Positions 46,706-57,834 are shown, numbered from the stretch's first letter. The stretch is 64,000 nt of DNA from Gymnopilus junonius (GCA_015501075.1 JADNYJ010000046.1:62001-126000), one strand, 5' to 3'. Numbers and translations are program-made. Notes: generated by a model from the letters alone, not told the origin.

Positions 46706-48087
46706 ATGGCAACCCCCATTGCGACTACCACTAATACCCCTACTAAAGCTGGGTCGTTGACAATTGCTGGCTCGGGCATAGCCAGCGTCGGTCACATAAC
46801 CCTTGAAACCCTTGCTTATATTAAAGAGTCCCACAAAGTCTTCTATCTCGTCTGCGACCCTGTTACAGAGGCATTTATCCAGGAGAACGGCAAGGGACCT
46901 TGCATTAACCTTTCTATCTACTACGATTCTCAAAAGAGCCGATATGACTCTTATCTTCAGATGTGCGAGGAAAGTTGTAATTTCTTTCATTTCCAAGACT
47001 TCCTTGAGCTTACTTACTTTATAACCTATTAGGTGATGCTACGAGACGTACGAAACGGACTTGATGTCTTGGGAGTCTTCTATGGCCATCCAGGTGTTTT
47101 TGTCAGTCCGTCTCACAGAGCGATTGCTCTTGCGAGAGAGGAAGGCTTTAACGCCAAAATGCTCGCTGGTGTCTCAGCTGAAGACTGTCTATTTGCCGAC
47201 CTTGAATTCGATCCAGCAAGCTTCGGCTGTATGACATGCGAAGCCAGCGAATTACTCATTCGAAACCGGCCATTAAACCCCTACATCCACAACGTCATTT
47301 GGCAAGTTGGGAGCGTCGGCGTTACTGACATGACTTTCAATGTAAGTTCATTCCATTCTTAAATCCAATTAGCAATTTTAAAAAATTGCTCCAACCATAG
47401 AACAATAAATTCCCTATTCTTATCGATCGTCTCGAGAAGGATTTTGGACCCAACCACACCGTTATTCACTATGTTGGTCGCGTAATTCCACAATCCGTCT
47501 CGAAAATTGAAACTTTTACCATTGCTGACCTCCGTAAGGAAGAAGTAATGAACCACTTCGACGCCATTTCGACGCTCTATGTTCCTCCTCGCGACATCAG
47601 TCCCGTCGATCCGACCATGGCTGAGAAGCTGGGGCCTTCCGGAACACGGGTTGAACCAATTGAAGCCTTCCGCCCATCGCTCAAGTGGTCTGCCCAGAAC
47701 GACAAACGCTCGTATGCATACAACCCCTATGAGAGCGATGTCGTTGCACAGTTGGATAATTATGTGACTCCTGAAGGCCATCGGATTTTGCAAGGTTCGC
47801 CTGCGATGAAGAAGTTCTTGATAACTCTCGCAACGAGCCCTCAGCTCCTTCAGGCATATAGAGAGAATCCCTCCGCCATTGTGGATACGGTTGAGGGGCT
47901 GAATGAGCAGGAGAAGTATGGTTTGAAGCTAGGTAGTGAAGGAGCAGTTTATGCCTTGATGTCGAGGCCGACAGGCGACATAGCGCGGGAGAAGGAGCTT
48001 ACAAACGACGAGATTGCGAATAACCACGGCGCACCCTATGCCTTCGTCAGCGCGGTCATTATTGCTGCGATTATTTGTGCCCTTTGA
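46706..48087 (+). CDS. Borosin precursor: alpha-N-methyltransferase fused to its C-terminal peptide substrate (OphMA-like)
   Basis: Omphalotin-type RiPP protein that methylates backbone amides of its own tail with S-adenosylmethionine. Exons 46706-46969, 47033-47341 and 47401-48087 encode 419 aa, close to the size of OphMA. Residues 14-250 are a tetrapyrrole-methylase-type domain: [37 protein letters not shown] (residues 72-88), [20 protein letters not shown] (103-122) and [15 protein letters not shown]. Then come a clasp-like region ([16 protein letters not shown]) and a hydrophobic tail from Tyr404 to the end, [16 protein letters not shown], preceded by Gly-Ala-Pro. Val, Ile and Ala dominate, as in N-methylated cores. 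Intron 1 (46970-47032) begins GAAAGT instead of GTAAGT; unspliced, translation stops at 47030-47032. A TATA box lies 34 bp upstream. The tail could be mistaken for a membrane anchor. Confidence 0.9.
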
Positions 48088-48344
48088 AATTTATGGTCCT
48101 TAATCTTTCCATATGCGTAACAATCGTGGACGTTCTGTACTTGTTTCTGAAATACACCAGAAAAAAGAGCCCTTCTAACCTTTCCTGTACGTACCACACA
48201 ACAATAAGTAAACTTAATCTTCACATATATAGCATATATATATACAACGCTCACCTAAGCCTCGACCACATGCATAAGGAATTAAGCAAATCTATTCGCA
48301 CTAGACGCGAAACCAAAAAGGAAAAAGACAGAAGAAAAAAGTGC

Positions 48345-49182
48345 AACACGTACATTATTAGCGAACTCCTTCAAAGGTCCATACAACACGTCCTCGCTCA
48401 TCAGCTGGTTGGGCTCCTCCGTCACCAATGGCTTTACCAAATCCGAGGTCGCGTAGGGTTTCGAGGGGCTCTTGGAACGTTTCCGCATCTCCTGGGAAAC
48501 CGTTTGCAGCCCTTATCGAGATAGGATTTAGGTTTGATATCCAATGAAAGAAAATAGTAGGAGGCATAGCACACACACATGTACCTGGAATTTAGACACG
48601 CTTTCTTTGAGTTTGTCCGTCGTCTTCGGCTGCGTCTAGTTTGGGATTTTTAGTGCTGGGTTTAGCTGGGCCGGGTATCGATGCTGGGCGCGTCGACGCG
48701 GGTGTTGGTCCCCGGTCTGCCCTGCTGCTGCTCCTCCTCCTGGGAATGAGGGAGAGGAAAAGAGGAAAAGAGGAAGGGAAGGAGGAGGATTGAGCTGCTG
48801 CTGCTGGCGGTGGAGGCGGAGGCGGGGAGGAAGGTGATTTAGATTGAACGGGGATGGAAATAAGCTGCTTGGCTGCTCCTGTTCCAGCTGCTACTGCTCC
48901 AGCGCCAAATTTTGAGAGTACATCTGTAAGGAAGGGAAGTGATAGCCCAGATTATCTCCGGCGCAAAAAGAGGAGACTGAACCATCGAGATCGTCCAGAT
49001 CCTCTTCGCTATCCACGATGGGCTTGTCGAGCGTCGGTTTTTTCGCGACTGGTGTCGACATTGTGCGAGTATCCCCAAATCAAGTCTGTGCTTTGCTTGA
49101 AGATGGCGGTAATGATGGCAACGATCTTTTGTCGGAAAACAAAGGCCTCCCCGGTCGGCAACGTAGCCGGTCACCGGTCCTC
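48345..49182 (-). pseudogene. Truncated duplicate of PEX19
   Basis: Nucleotide similarity to PEX19 35437-36695, in the same orientation. It retains the exon end that encodes LYGPLKEFANN, the intron before it, the serine-rich linker, intron 1 and the start-codon region at 49059-49061. It also retains about 120 bp of 5' flank (ATCCCCAAATCAAGTCTGTG). About 345 bp of coding sequence corresponding to 35790-36130 is deleted. Everything 3' of the LYEPLKELSDN exon is missing. Introns are retained, so it arose by DNA duplication, not retrotransposition. Frame changes and stops rule out function. Confidence 0.9.
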
Positions 49183-50064
49183 CGGGTGTTGGTTTTGATT
49201 CAATTGTTAATTCCAGTTGACAGTTGTAGATTTGAATCAAGCCTCTGGCTTTCTTTGGTTTGGGGGTTCGTGAGGACTTGAGGAAATGTATGTTATTATA
49301 TTCAAAGATGACATTTCTCTACATAGCCTCTGAATCTTCAACTTCAACCCCCAACCATATCAACGCGTTGAAATTCAGCCCTTCGTGAGCAAAGAAGTGC
49401 GCTATCCCAAGTTGAAGTGCGTGCTGCTAGGGGATGTCATGCCGTAGCCGAGAACCAGTCTAAACCTGCGTCTGAATCTCTACTCTCCAGCTCCAGCTCC
49501 TCCGACCAAATAGTCACTTCAAAATAATCCACTCACACCTCGTAAATTGTACCACCGAAGATGACGTGTGCCCCCCCCCCCCCCCGGGTCAAGGTTGGGT
49601 TTATAGATGGAAGGAAGGTGAAAGGGAGTGAAAGGGAAGGGAAGGGAAAAGGAAGAGAACGTAAGGTCAAAAAGGGTTAAGATCTGAGCCAGGGACGAGG
49701 GAGAGCACGAAACTGTCTCGGCCAGGGTATCGTTTTTTGAAGTACTTTCTGGGAAAGAGACTAGAAAGAAAGAAATAAAGAAATAGTAGAGTAGTAAGTA
49801 TATGGAATAGGAAATATCATTAATCAAATATAGAATAACCGTACTGATTTATCCTACACTTGTTGCATATCCTCCTCCTCGGACTGAAATCCGCCTTTTT
49901 CACACGTTTCCAACAAATAATAGAAAAAAAAGAAAAACAGAAGCCCCAATTAATATAAACCCATATCCAAAGAATTGACAGGGGATGCAGCCGAGGCAAC
50001 CCCCTTCATCTCGCAATGCAATTAAAATACATACCTGGCAAATATCGCCAAAAGGCCGCACGGC
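49183..50064. other. Intergenic, with a 15-base C homopolymer
   Basis: No gene supported. A run of 15 C at 49571-49585 is followed by purine-rich sequence. The 3' exons of the F-box gene at 50065 might extend here if its stop is not real. Confidence 0.4.
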
Positions 50065-50642
50065 CTAAGCTACTTCCGAAATGCCCTGCGGAGGCTCGGG
50101 CGCGTATTGTCTTTGTCGTGCGGCTTTCCACAGGTTGAGACTGGCGGTGGTATGGGCGATTAGGGTGTGTCGGAAGGCGAGGGTGGTGCGTGATAGGGAG
50201 ATGAGTTCTTTCGGATCGAGGAATTTGAATATCTAGAGTAAATTTTGGTAACACGAAAAGAGCGGTAAGAGATATTGGATGCTACTAGTAGTAGCGAGCT
50301 TACCTCGAAGAGGATTTCAAGTGGCAAGGTGGGTACAAAGTCAAGATTGGGCGGATCCTTGGTTTCAAATTGGGATGCCTTTTCCTTTTCCTTTTCCTTT
50401 TTATCCTTGGCATTCGACACCCACGCCCGTTTTCTAGGAGGTCCGCCTTCGTTTCTTCTTGTCAAGTTTCTTGTCGTTTATGACAATTGAATAAAGAAAG
50501 AAATTTCAAATCAATAACCGAACGTACAAGGAAGGGGGCGCTGTTCATTCATACCCGACATGAATTCGTTCTCGTCATATCCATATCCTTCCATCGCGCT
50601 GACACTTTGGGGTCCAAGAGCCAAGTTATTGCCCTCATCCAT
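50065..50642 (-). CDS. F-box protein, possibly truncated by an in-frame TAG
   Basis: Starts MDEGNNLALGPQSVSAMEGY at 50642. After an intron come GGPPRKRAWVSNAKDKKEKE and the F-box: FVPTLPLEILFE splices to IFKFLDPKELISLSRTTLAF and continues TASLNLWKAARQRQ. This is the standard basidiomycete arrangement of an F-box ending in a W-x-x-A-R motif. Translation then reads PEPPQGISEVA and meets TAG at 50065-50067. The same frame continues past it as AVRPFGDICQ up to a GT donor, where family members have Ala-Trp-Ala, so the stop may be a TGG to TAG change. An F-box gene is among those I recall in the omphalotin cluster, but this one lies beyond the PEX19 duplicate and next to NDC1. Confidence 0.6.
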
Positions 50643-51148
50643 GACTGAAATATGCAACTGGCTATGTACCCCAAATCAATTGAGCGGTGGTCAGGATTTA
50701 AAACCTTGAGCGCGACAGCATGTTAGGACCAGCTCTGCTGGTTTTTTTGTAGAACGACTTCTTGGTAGTGATAGGGCAAGCTTGTATATCCCTTTTGCGC
50801 CCACTCGATAGGAAGAGGTGAAGGTTGGCAGCGAGATTGACAGCTCTGGCTTTGCTCATGGTGGCTGAATGATGAGTTTGTGTAACTGGCATATTTATTT
50901 TTGGCATTCCTTTGGACGGTCAATTCGCCCTCTACTCTTCCTCAACGATACACACACATGTAAGGTGGCAAAATCAAGCTCAAGGAGGACGTTCGGAAAT
51001 GCATTCAACGTTTCATAATAGATACATATGCAAAAAAAAATGGCAACTTCAAATTTCAGATTTTTGATTCCTCCAGCTCAGGTAAGAAACAAACTAAAAC
51101 AAATCCAACCTCCCAACCCACGCCTATAGGCTACAGCCCACAGATCAC
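50643..51148. other. Intergenic, no gene seen
   Basis: Short region between the F-box gene and the 3' end of NDC1; overlapping short ORFs without motifs. Confidence 0.5.
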
Positions 51149-53748
51149 TCACTGCCCACCCGAGTAATCCATAAAAACCTGCAACTTGCCCGCTATCCTC
51201 GGAGGAAACTTGAATGCTAATAATTTATCACCAAACGTGCGCACGATACGCGCGATGCCCTCTTTCAGTCCTGCAGAAAACAGAAGATGAGTCAGTGAGA
51301 TAGACAAAGTAGCCGCATCGTATGAGCTTACCATCGCCCATGAACCCCAACACCTCATGTGCTTTCCACGCCTCCACCTCCAGTGCATGCCTCTCCTCTC
51401 TCTCTTTCTTCGTCAGGGTCGTACCTGCGGGTAGGGGCTTGACCAGCGCGCTGATCTCGATCTGGTACTCCTCCACTGCCAAGAGGAAGGAGACAAATGC
51501 TTCGAGAATACGCGGGATGTCGCGCTGTACTGTGCCGTAGGTGTCTTCTGTCAAAGACGCGCAGACGAGGTGTGAGAGAACTGACGGTTACAAATCAGTT
51601 AGCAATGATCTCAATGAGGACGAGAGCGTAGTAGAAACTAGGGCAACACTTACCATCGACAACGACAACGTCCAACTCCCTATACGGCAACGAAGCATCC
51701 ACGACCCTGCTCTTCCTCTCCTCCCCCCACCACTTGAGGAACCATACCACCCGTTCACCTAACTCCTTCCTGCCATACTTTGTCCACAGACTTTGCAGAG
51801 TACCAGGGACCAAGGCCTTCAACTTGGCTGTTAACGATTGCACCAATTTCAGTTTCCACAACCCCTTGAAGCTCACGTCCACATCGAAGCCCAACAAAGC
51901 CTTCAGCACACCATCGTCTGTTTTCGCCTTCGGCTTTGGTCCCGTACTCACAGTCATATTCTGAACACTCGGAGCTGGAGTCGCAGGAGGGGACCTCACA
52001 CTCCTAAATAACTCCGGTACATGCCCAGTAGCAGCTCCATCTACCACCTTGGCAAGCGGCCCATCTGCAGCTAGTGCATCTAGCGCAGCATACCCCGTCG
52101 GCTGCTGAACATCGTCCCTGAACACCCGCTGCCGCAAGAGCGTCACGGGGGTCGCCACGTTCGGATTAGGGATAATTTTAGGCTTCACGGGCGTAGGTGC
52201 GGGTGCACTGGGAAGAGGTTGCCCGCGGCGGAGGAAGAACTGGTAATCTTGTCCTAACAACAAGAGGGACTCGCGGACGAGGGTACTCCACAAGTTGAGC
52301 GGGGTCTTTTGGTCCCCGAAGATTGAGGAGCGCCGGGATGCAGAGGCGGGTGACTGAGCAGAGGTGGCAGTGGCCAAGTCCTTCAGCTCGGCATAGGCAA
52401 AGAATTTATATATCCTGTCGGAGGAGGTTGTTCCTGACACGAGGGTGGTATTGGCATCAGGAGAGAAAGTGGAAACCGGCGTAGGCTGTGAATGGAATTA
52501 TGCACGTTCAGTATTGAGATACAACCAGAAAAAGAAAAATGACAAGATCTGACTCACCTCCGAGACGATATGCTCAAAGAGAGTGTCTGCGAGCTCCCAG
52601 ACCAGAAATGTGCTAGTAGCCAGGCCCCAAGCTCTGACCACTAAAGCAATATGTCTGAACGGCAGAAGCAAGGTCCATTGTCCCCTCAGGAAGTGGGCGG
52701 TGAATGGACGCAGCAGAAGGGAGACCAAGGGAATTTTGTAGAGTATAGGCAGGGAGAGCCGCAGCAACGCGAAGACGACTCCGGAGCCGAGGATAGAAAG
52801 GAAGGAATTAATGACGGCGATGATGATGGCAACTGTGACTACGAGGGTTTTTGGAGAGTTTTTGGAGATCTGCCGAAGCGGAATGAGTCAGAGTGTAAAA
52901 GAGGAGGGTTGACTACTCACAGCGTAAGACCATCTGTAAGCAAATCGATCAGTCATAGCACCACGAAGTGTGAACGCTACGCTGGTCACAAGCTGAGAGA
53001 CAAGCAGGAAAACCAGGCGACCATTTAAATAGTGGGGGTGTTTCCTACGTTTATTAGGGTTGATAATTAAGTAAAAGAGTACGAAGTGAAAAGCGGACCT
53101 TGACTTTACGAAGAGGGATAATTTAGGATCTCCGCGAGCTGGCGTTTGATAGTTATACGCCGTGATAACATGAATTGCAAGAGCACCAACGGCTGAAGCC
53201 AAATAAGTGACAAAAGCAATCCTCGTGCTGTTTTGGGCGAGAGCAGTTTTAATGGTGCTATGAGGCGAGGTACCACCTGAACGTCCTGCTATAATATGGA
53301 AGTACATGGGTTAACTCAACCGGTTCCCTTGAAAAAAAAAAAACTTACGCGTCAAGAACACCTTCCTCAGCACAATAACAGGCAATGCCACTATCCCCCA
53401 ACTCACAAAACTCAACGTCAAAAGCCAGGGCGAGAAGGCCAACACAACTCCGTCCCAAATCCTGCCACCTCTTACGCTACCTCCAGCAGCCCACCCTACC
53501 CAAAAGCTCTCGACAACCCACGCACTCAACGCAGACAATAACAAAACATATTTCAGACGATGCCTAAAGAGGGATTTTACTAAAGGCTCGAAAGTTTGAG
53601 AAGCTGGAGGGAGTGACGGGGCAGAGCGGCTCGCAATGGTAGATGTTATTGCTCTAATGGGGGTCGGCGGCGTAGACCGTGAGGTTGAAGCATTGGCCAC
53701 TGTCGTCGACATCGAGCTCGAGCTCGTTGTGTGTTGTTGAACTAACAA
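51149..53748 (-). CDS. NDC1: Nucleoporin NDC1
   Basis: Integral membrane nucleoporin that anchors nuclear pore complexes and, in fungi, spindle pole bodies. The start at 53748 leads through a serine/threonine-rich N-terminus to SLFRHRLKYVLLLSALSAWV and further N-terminal helices (SPWLLTLSFVSWGIVALPVI, IAFVTYLASAVGALAIHVI, LVFLLVSQLVTSVAFTLRG, VVTVAIIIAVINSFLSILG). The region FFAYAELKDLATATS follows, then LVRESLLLLGQDYQFFLRRG, and the C-terminal cytosolic domain LSHLVCASLTEDTYGTVQRD. The protein ends at 51149 with a short domain (ARIVRTFGDKLLAFKFPP). Six N-terminal helices plus a conserved soluble half match the family. Several short introns all join in frame, so the gene is intact. Confidence 0.88.
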
Positions 53749-56059
53749 TGAAAGCGCGCGTCGGTCACGTCACGAACCTCAGGTAAAAATGTGACTTTCT
53801 CAGCACGTGTTGGGAACATGGGTCCACGTGTGCGCTTTACGCGCCTTCAGCCCCTCCTAAGTCCTTCACCGTCGTCAACCAATGTTGACATTGAAGTAAG
53901 TAACATTGAACGTTTCAGAGCTTTTACATCTGTGAAACTGGTAGATTAAAATGATTCCACTCCGTTAGCTCATTAATAGCAATAGATGTGGTACAGTCAC
54001 CACATCCGTATCTTTATGTGAAGCATAATTTTGCAATGTTTTTCTAGGCCTTGGCGGGCTACTGAAGAACCTGTTTTTCAACTTGTTGAAATTTTGGGTT
54101 TATATAAGAGAATTAATTTAAATCAATGGTGTTCAAGATACTATATAAACACGGAGTGTGCAAGACGAACGCGCAAGTATTTAGACGGGCTGGTGGATAA
54201 TTCGGCCGTCGGACGGCCGAATAACTGAAATACTTTTTTTTTCACAACTGTCCTTTTACTGAATAAAAACCAACCTTTCGGTTCTACCGGGGAGCTCAAC
54301 CCATAGAGCTGGGTTCTGTGTTACGGACGATATGCTACTATTCATATTTAAATCACTATACCAAATTATTAGAACACTTGATGTTCACAAATAATCTCTC
54401 ATCGCTGTCATTCACAATGTTTGGTGCAAACTTCTCTAGAAAATTCTCGACCCACCGTGCAGTGTGTCCGATTTTCATTACGGTCGAAAGAGTAAATACG
54501 CCTGGGAGTACCACGAGAATTTTTATGTTCAAGTTCTAAATCCGCCCATTGAAATCGTCGGCTTCCTTTTATTCGATATTTATAACGCTACAAGAAAGAA
54601 AGAAAGTTAAGCAACTGCAACATGTAAACTTCATTACTCACTCGATGGACTTTCGGGCCATGTTTTGTACAGCTCCCGCAGCGGCGAAGATGGCGTATGT
54701 AAGAGGTAATGCGAGGTAATCCGGACCTTTCCCAATGCTTTTCTTGATTATCATCTATGAATAATGCATTCCCATCAGCGTCAAGCATGACTTCACGGTA
54801 CCGTAAATCAAATGAAGGGATAAGGCACTTTGCGTACAATGTGTATCTCCAAACATGTTAAGATTATCTTCTTTGTGAGAATTTAAGGGGTATGTTCACA
54901 CCCTGCAGGACTACATAAAGATTTGCGCCTACCATAGAAGGTTAAGCCGAATAACCAAAGGCGCCAATCAAGTGCTTCGCAGTGCCTTTTAATTTTCGGG
55001 TGTGATTTGTGCGCCTTTCTTGATGATCCTTTCAAAGGGATAACCTCGGAATTGAACGCTGGAGGGTCATTTTATTTAGTCTTTTGTGAAATTCCTGGTG
55101 TGGGTAAAGACTGTCAATTAGTACGTGCAATACGTACTGCATCGTGTATCAGTTATAATTATACATTCTGCCTAGAGCCAATTTTCATAGGACTTGCGAT
55201 AAATTTAACTGGAGCGTACGCAAATAAATCCCACAAGTATGGGCTACTTTCCATCGTGAATGCTTGCTGTAAAGGAAACAAGAATTCATTCCCTTCAAAC
55301 CCTATTAGTAAGGCTCTCATGCACGTCGCTGTCCCATTGCTATATCTCGTCTAGGTCGTACTGAAAGCATATCTCGGTCTAGACTCTATCAATCGGTGGA
55401 TTCCAAGGACCATAAGGACCATACCATCTGAACGCATTTGCCAGGTGTTCCCCTCACTTCGTACTCCACCCAAGCACTCGGCACCAACCTCTTTTTGCAC
55501 TTCGCGTCAGCTCACGCGAACGGATTTACGCGACAGTTTGGTGACTCTAATTATAGAACAGTAAATGATAGTTCAGTGATTGTTCCCGCTTCGTTCCTGC
55601 CTGATGTGAGCATGTTGCTCAAACACAGGCGATTATCGCGACCCTCAACTGTACCCTCCGACTCTCCGAGGCTGCCGCATGCGAACCCCGTTGTTACTCA
55701 TACCAGCACGACAAAATGCCACGAGGAGCAACGTTACATGCAAAAAGCTTATCAAGCTTCCAGCGTTCAGTTATTTCGTACTATCAGGAATGTCTTTCCC
55801 TCACCTTCTTTAAAAAGAATCTCCAGGCCTTAAGAAGACTTCTTTCTAAATTATAGATTTCGATGTGCGGATAGCCCTGGCATTGCAAATTTAAATGTCC
55901 CGAATTACCTCCTTTTGCGACGTGGACGTCTAATCAAAGATTTCAACTCCAGAAACACTGATATATACGTCGCGTGTGTTATGAATGCTGGCCCACATAC
56001 ACGCTTTCCGCGCGCCCTGGCTCACCTTGCAACAGCACCACTACCATCGCCGCTCAGAC
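53749..56059. other. Gene-poor 2.3-kb stretch
   Basis: No gene is supported. A minus-strand ORF at 54588-54839 (VMLDADGNALFIDDNQEKHW) looks somewhat protein-like and may be a remnant. A plus-strand 131-codon ORF at 55438-55833 shows no motif. The palindrome at 54200-54222 is listed separately. Confidence 0.4.
54200..54222. repeat. Perfect 23-bp palindrome
   Basis: Two 11-base arms (ATTCGGCCGTC and GACGGCCGAAT) flank a single G. It is GC-rich within AT-rich surroundings, and a T run follows at 54234-54242. Confidence 0.8.
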
Positions 56060-57834
56060 ATGCGCTTCAGAAGTGCTTGCTTCGTCGTCGCTGCCGCTTT
56101 CAGTGGGACTTTCGGACAAGCACAAACGAACAGCTCCGCTAGTTCTCTTAGAACATGTTCGATACTCCAATCGAGTTTGGGTTCCGAGGTCGTCCAGTTC
56201 TCGGGAGCTGAGTATCTGGCTAGTGCATCGAGCGCGTGGAGCCAGTTCAACGCCGAAAGCATGCCGACCTGTATTGTGTTCCCTCAGAAGACAGCTCATG
56301 TGCAAGTTGCAATGGCTGCTATTTTTCGCAACAAAATTCACTACGCCGTACAAGCAGGTGGGCACTCTGCCATGACCGGGTGGAATACGTGCGTCGCTTC
56401 TCTCACTTTGCATTTTTCTTGCATGCTGCGGAGGTCATGTGTCGTTTACCGCGTTTTTTAGACTGCAAGATGGCATTCTTTTCTTCTTTTCTCACATGCA
56501 AAATGTTTCGTATGACGCCGTCAAAGATACGATCACGCTGGAGCCTGGTATTCACTGGGGAGATGCCTTAACGCAGTTGCAGCCTCTCGGTGTCGCACCT
56601 ATGGGTGGTCGACTTGGGTCAGTTCCGAGTTGTGGATAATTATTAGATCTGTCTGATCATTTTTTGGATATGCTTTCCAGTGATATCGGCACAGGTCTTC
56701 TCCTCGGAGGAGGACTGAACTATCTTTCTGGGATACACGGCTTCTCCTCAGACTCTTATGTCGAACTTGACGTTGTTCTGGTTACCGGGAATGTTGTAAC
56801 GGCTACAGCCACTAATGAACACGCCGATCTCTTCCGCGCGCTGAAGGGAGGTGCCAATCGCCTTGGAATTGTCACTCGATACGAAGTCCAGGTCGTGCAT
56901 ACGGGAACAAATGACGACAAAATCTTGTTTGGTGGCTTAATTTTGGTACGGGTTTCTACGCTATCCTGCTTCTTAATTAGCTCACCGCCATGGCAGTATC
57001 CAAATTCTTCCGCAGAAGCCCTTGTTCAAGCCACACAAAAATATGTCAGTACTATCAATGATTCCAGAGCTTGTGAGCCATCTTCCTGACCGAACTCGCC
57101 CATGAATTTCACACATTGTTTTTTTAAGCAATCCTTATGGCTTTCTCGGCCACTATAAACGGGACAGTCATAAGTCCAAGCCATATCTTGACGCTTTTCT
57201 ACAACGGCACCTCTCTGCCACAAAATATTTTTGGTGACTTCTTGTCAATTCCTTCGACATTTACGCAACTTGGTGCGATGAGCTACGTAGAAGCCAACAG
57301 CATACTTGGTTCTGGCGGCACTAGAGGCTTCGGACAGCTCTTCGGCGCTTCCGCCTTCAACGGCTCTGTGGATCAATACATGAATGCATTTAGTCAATGG
57401 AACAAGTACACCTCGACCATCTCAGGCGCACTGTCTGGAACGGTCCTTGCGTTTACACCCATCCAGAAGTCGCAAATCCAGGCCGGAAGAGCGCGAGGGT
57501 CTAATATTATGGACCCTCCTTTGACAAACTACGCGGCTGTCCAGATCCAATCTCAATTTGCGGCCGGATTACTTGATATTTCTCCAGCCGTCGAGGCAGC
57601 TCGACAGACCCTTCTATCAAGGTAATTTAATTGTAGACGTCTTTTCATGCCGTATACTGATGCACATCAAGTATACCTCGTTCTCCAGGACTACCGCTAT
57701 ACATCAACGAATGTGATGCGGGCCAAAGTGTCTTCGCAACTTACGGCAGGTTCAACGAATTGAGGAAGACATACGCAAAATATGATCCCACCAGGTTCAA
57801 TATACGATTCACTCAAGGACCAATTGGACTCTGA
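56060..57834 (+). CDS. Secreted FAD-linked oxidoreductase (PCMH/berberine-bridge type)
   Basis: Extracellular flavoprotein oxidase of the vanillyl-alcohol/berberine-bridge superfamily. The start at 56060 gives the signal peptide MRFRSACFVVAAAFSGTFGQ. The FAD-binding PCMH domain follows: TCIVFPQKTAHVQVAMAAIF, AVQAGGHSAMTGWN with the histidine that usually carries FAD covalently, ITLEPGIHWGDALTQL, and GDIGTGLLLGGGLNYLSGIH with FRALKGGANRLGIVTRYE. The C-terminal part has DSRASILMAFSATINGT, RSPGLPLYINECDAGQS and the ending KTYAKYDPTRFNIRFTQGP, typical of fungal members. Five or more short introns join in frame. The gene appears intact. Substrate unknown; relatives oxidise sugars, oligosaccharides or alkaloids. 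Confidence 0.9.

Noticed and set aside
47950..48087. C-terminal hydrophobic stretch of the borosin gene as a tail anchor
   Set aside because: It is at the position of the core peptide in this architecture, preceded by Pro and not flanked by basic residues.
49568..49590. 15-base C run as a functional element
   Set aside because: Most likely a simple homopolymer; its length may even be an assembly artefact.
55438..55833. 131-codon ORF upstream of the FAD oxidoreductase
   Set aside because: No start context, motif or splice pattern; composition looks random.
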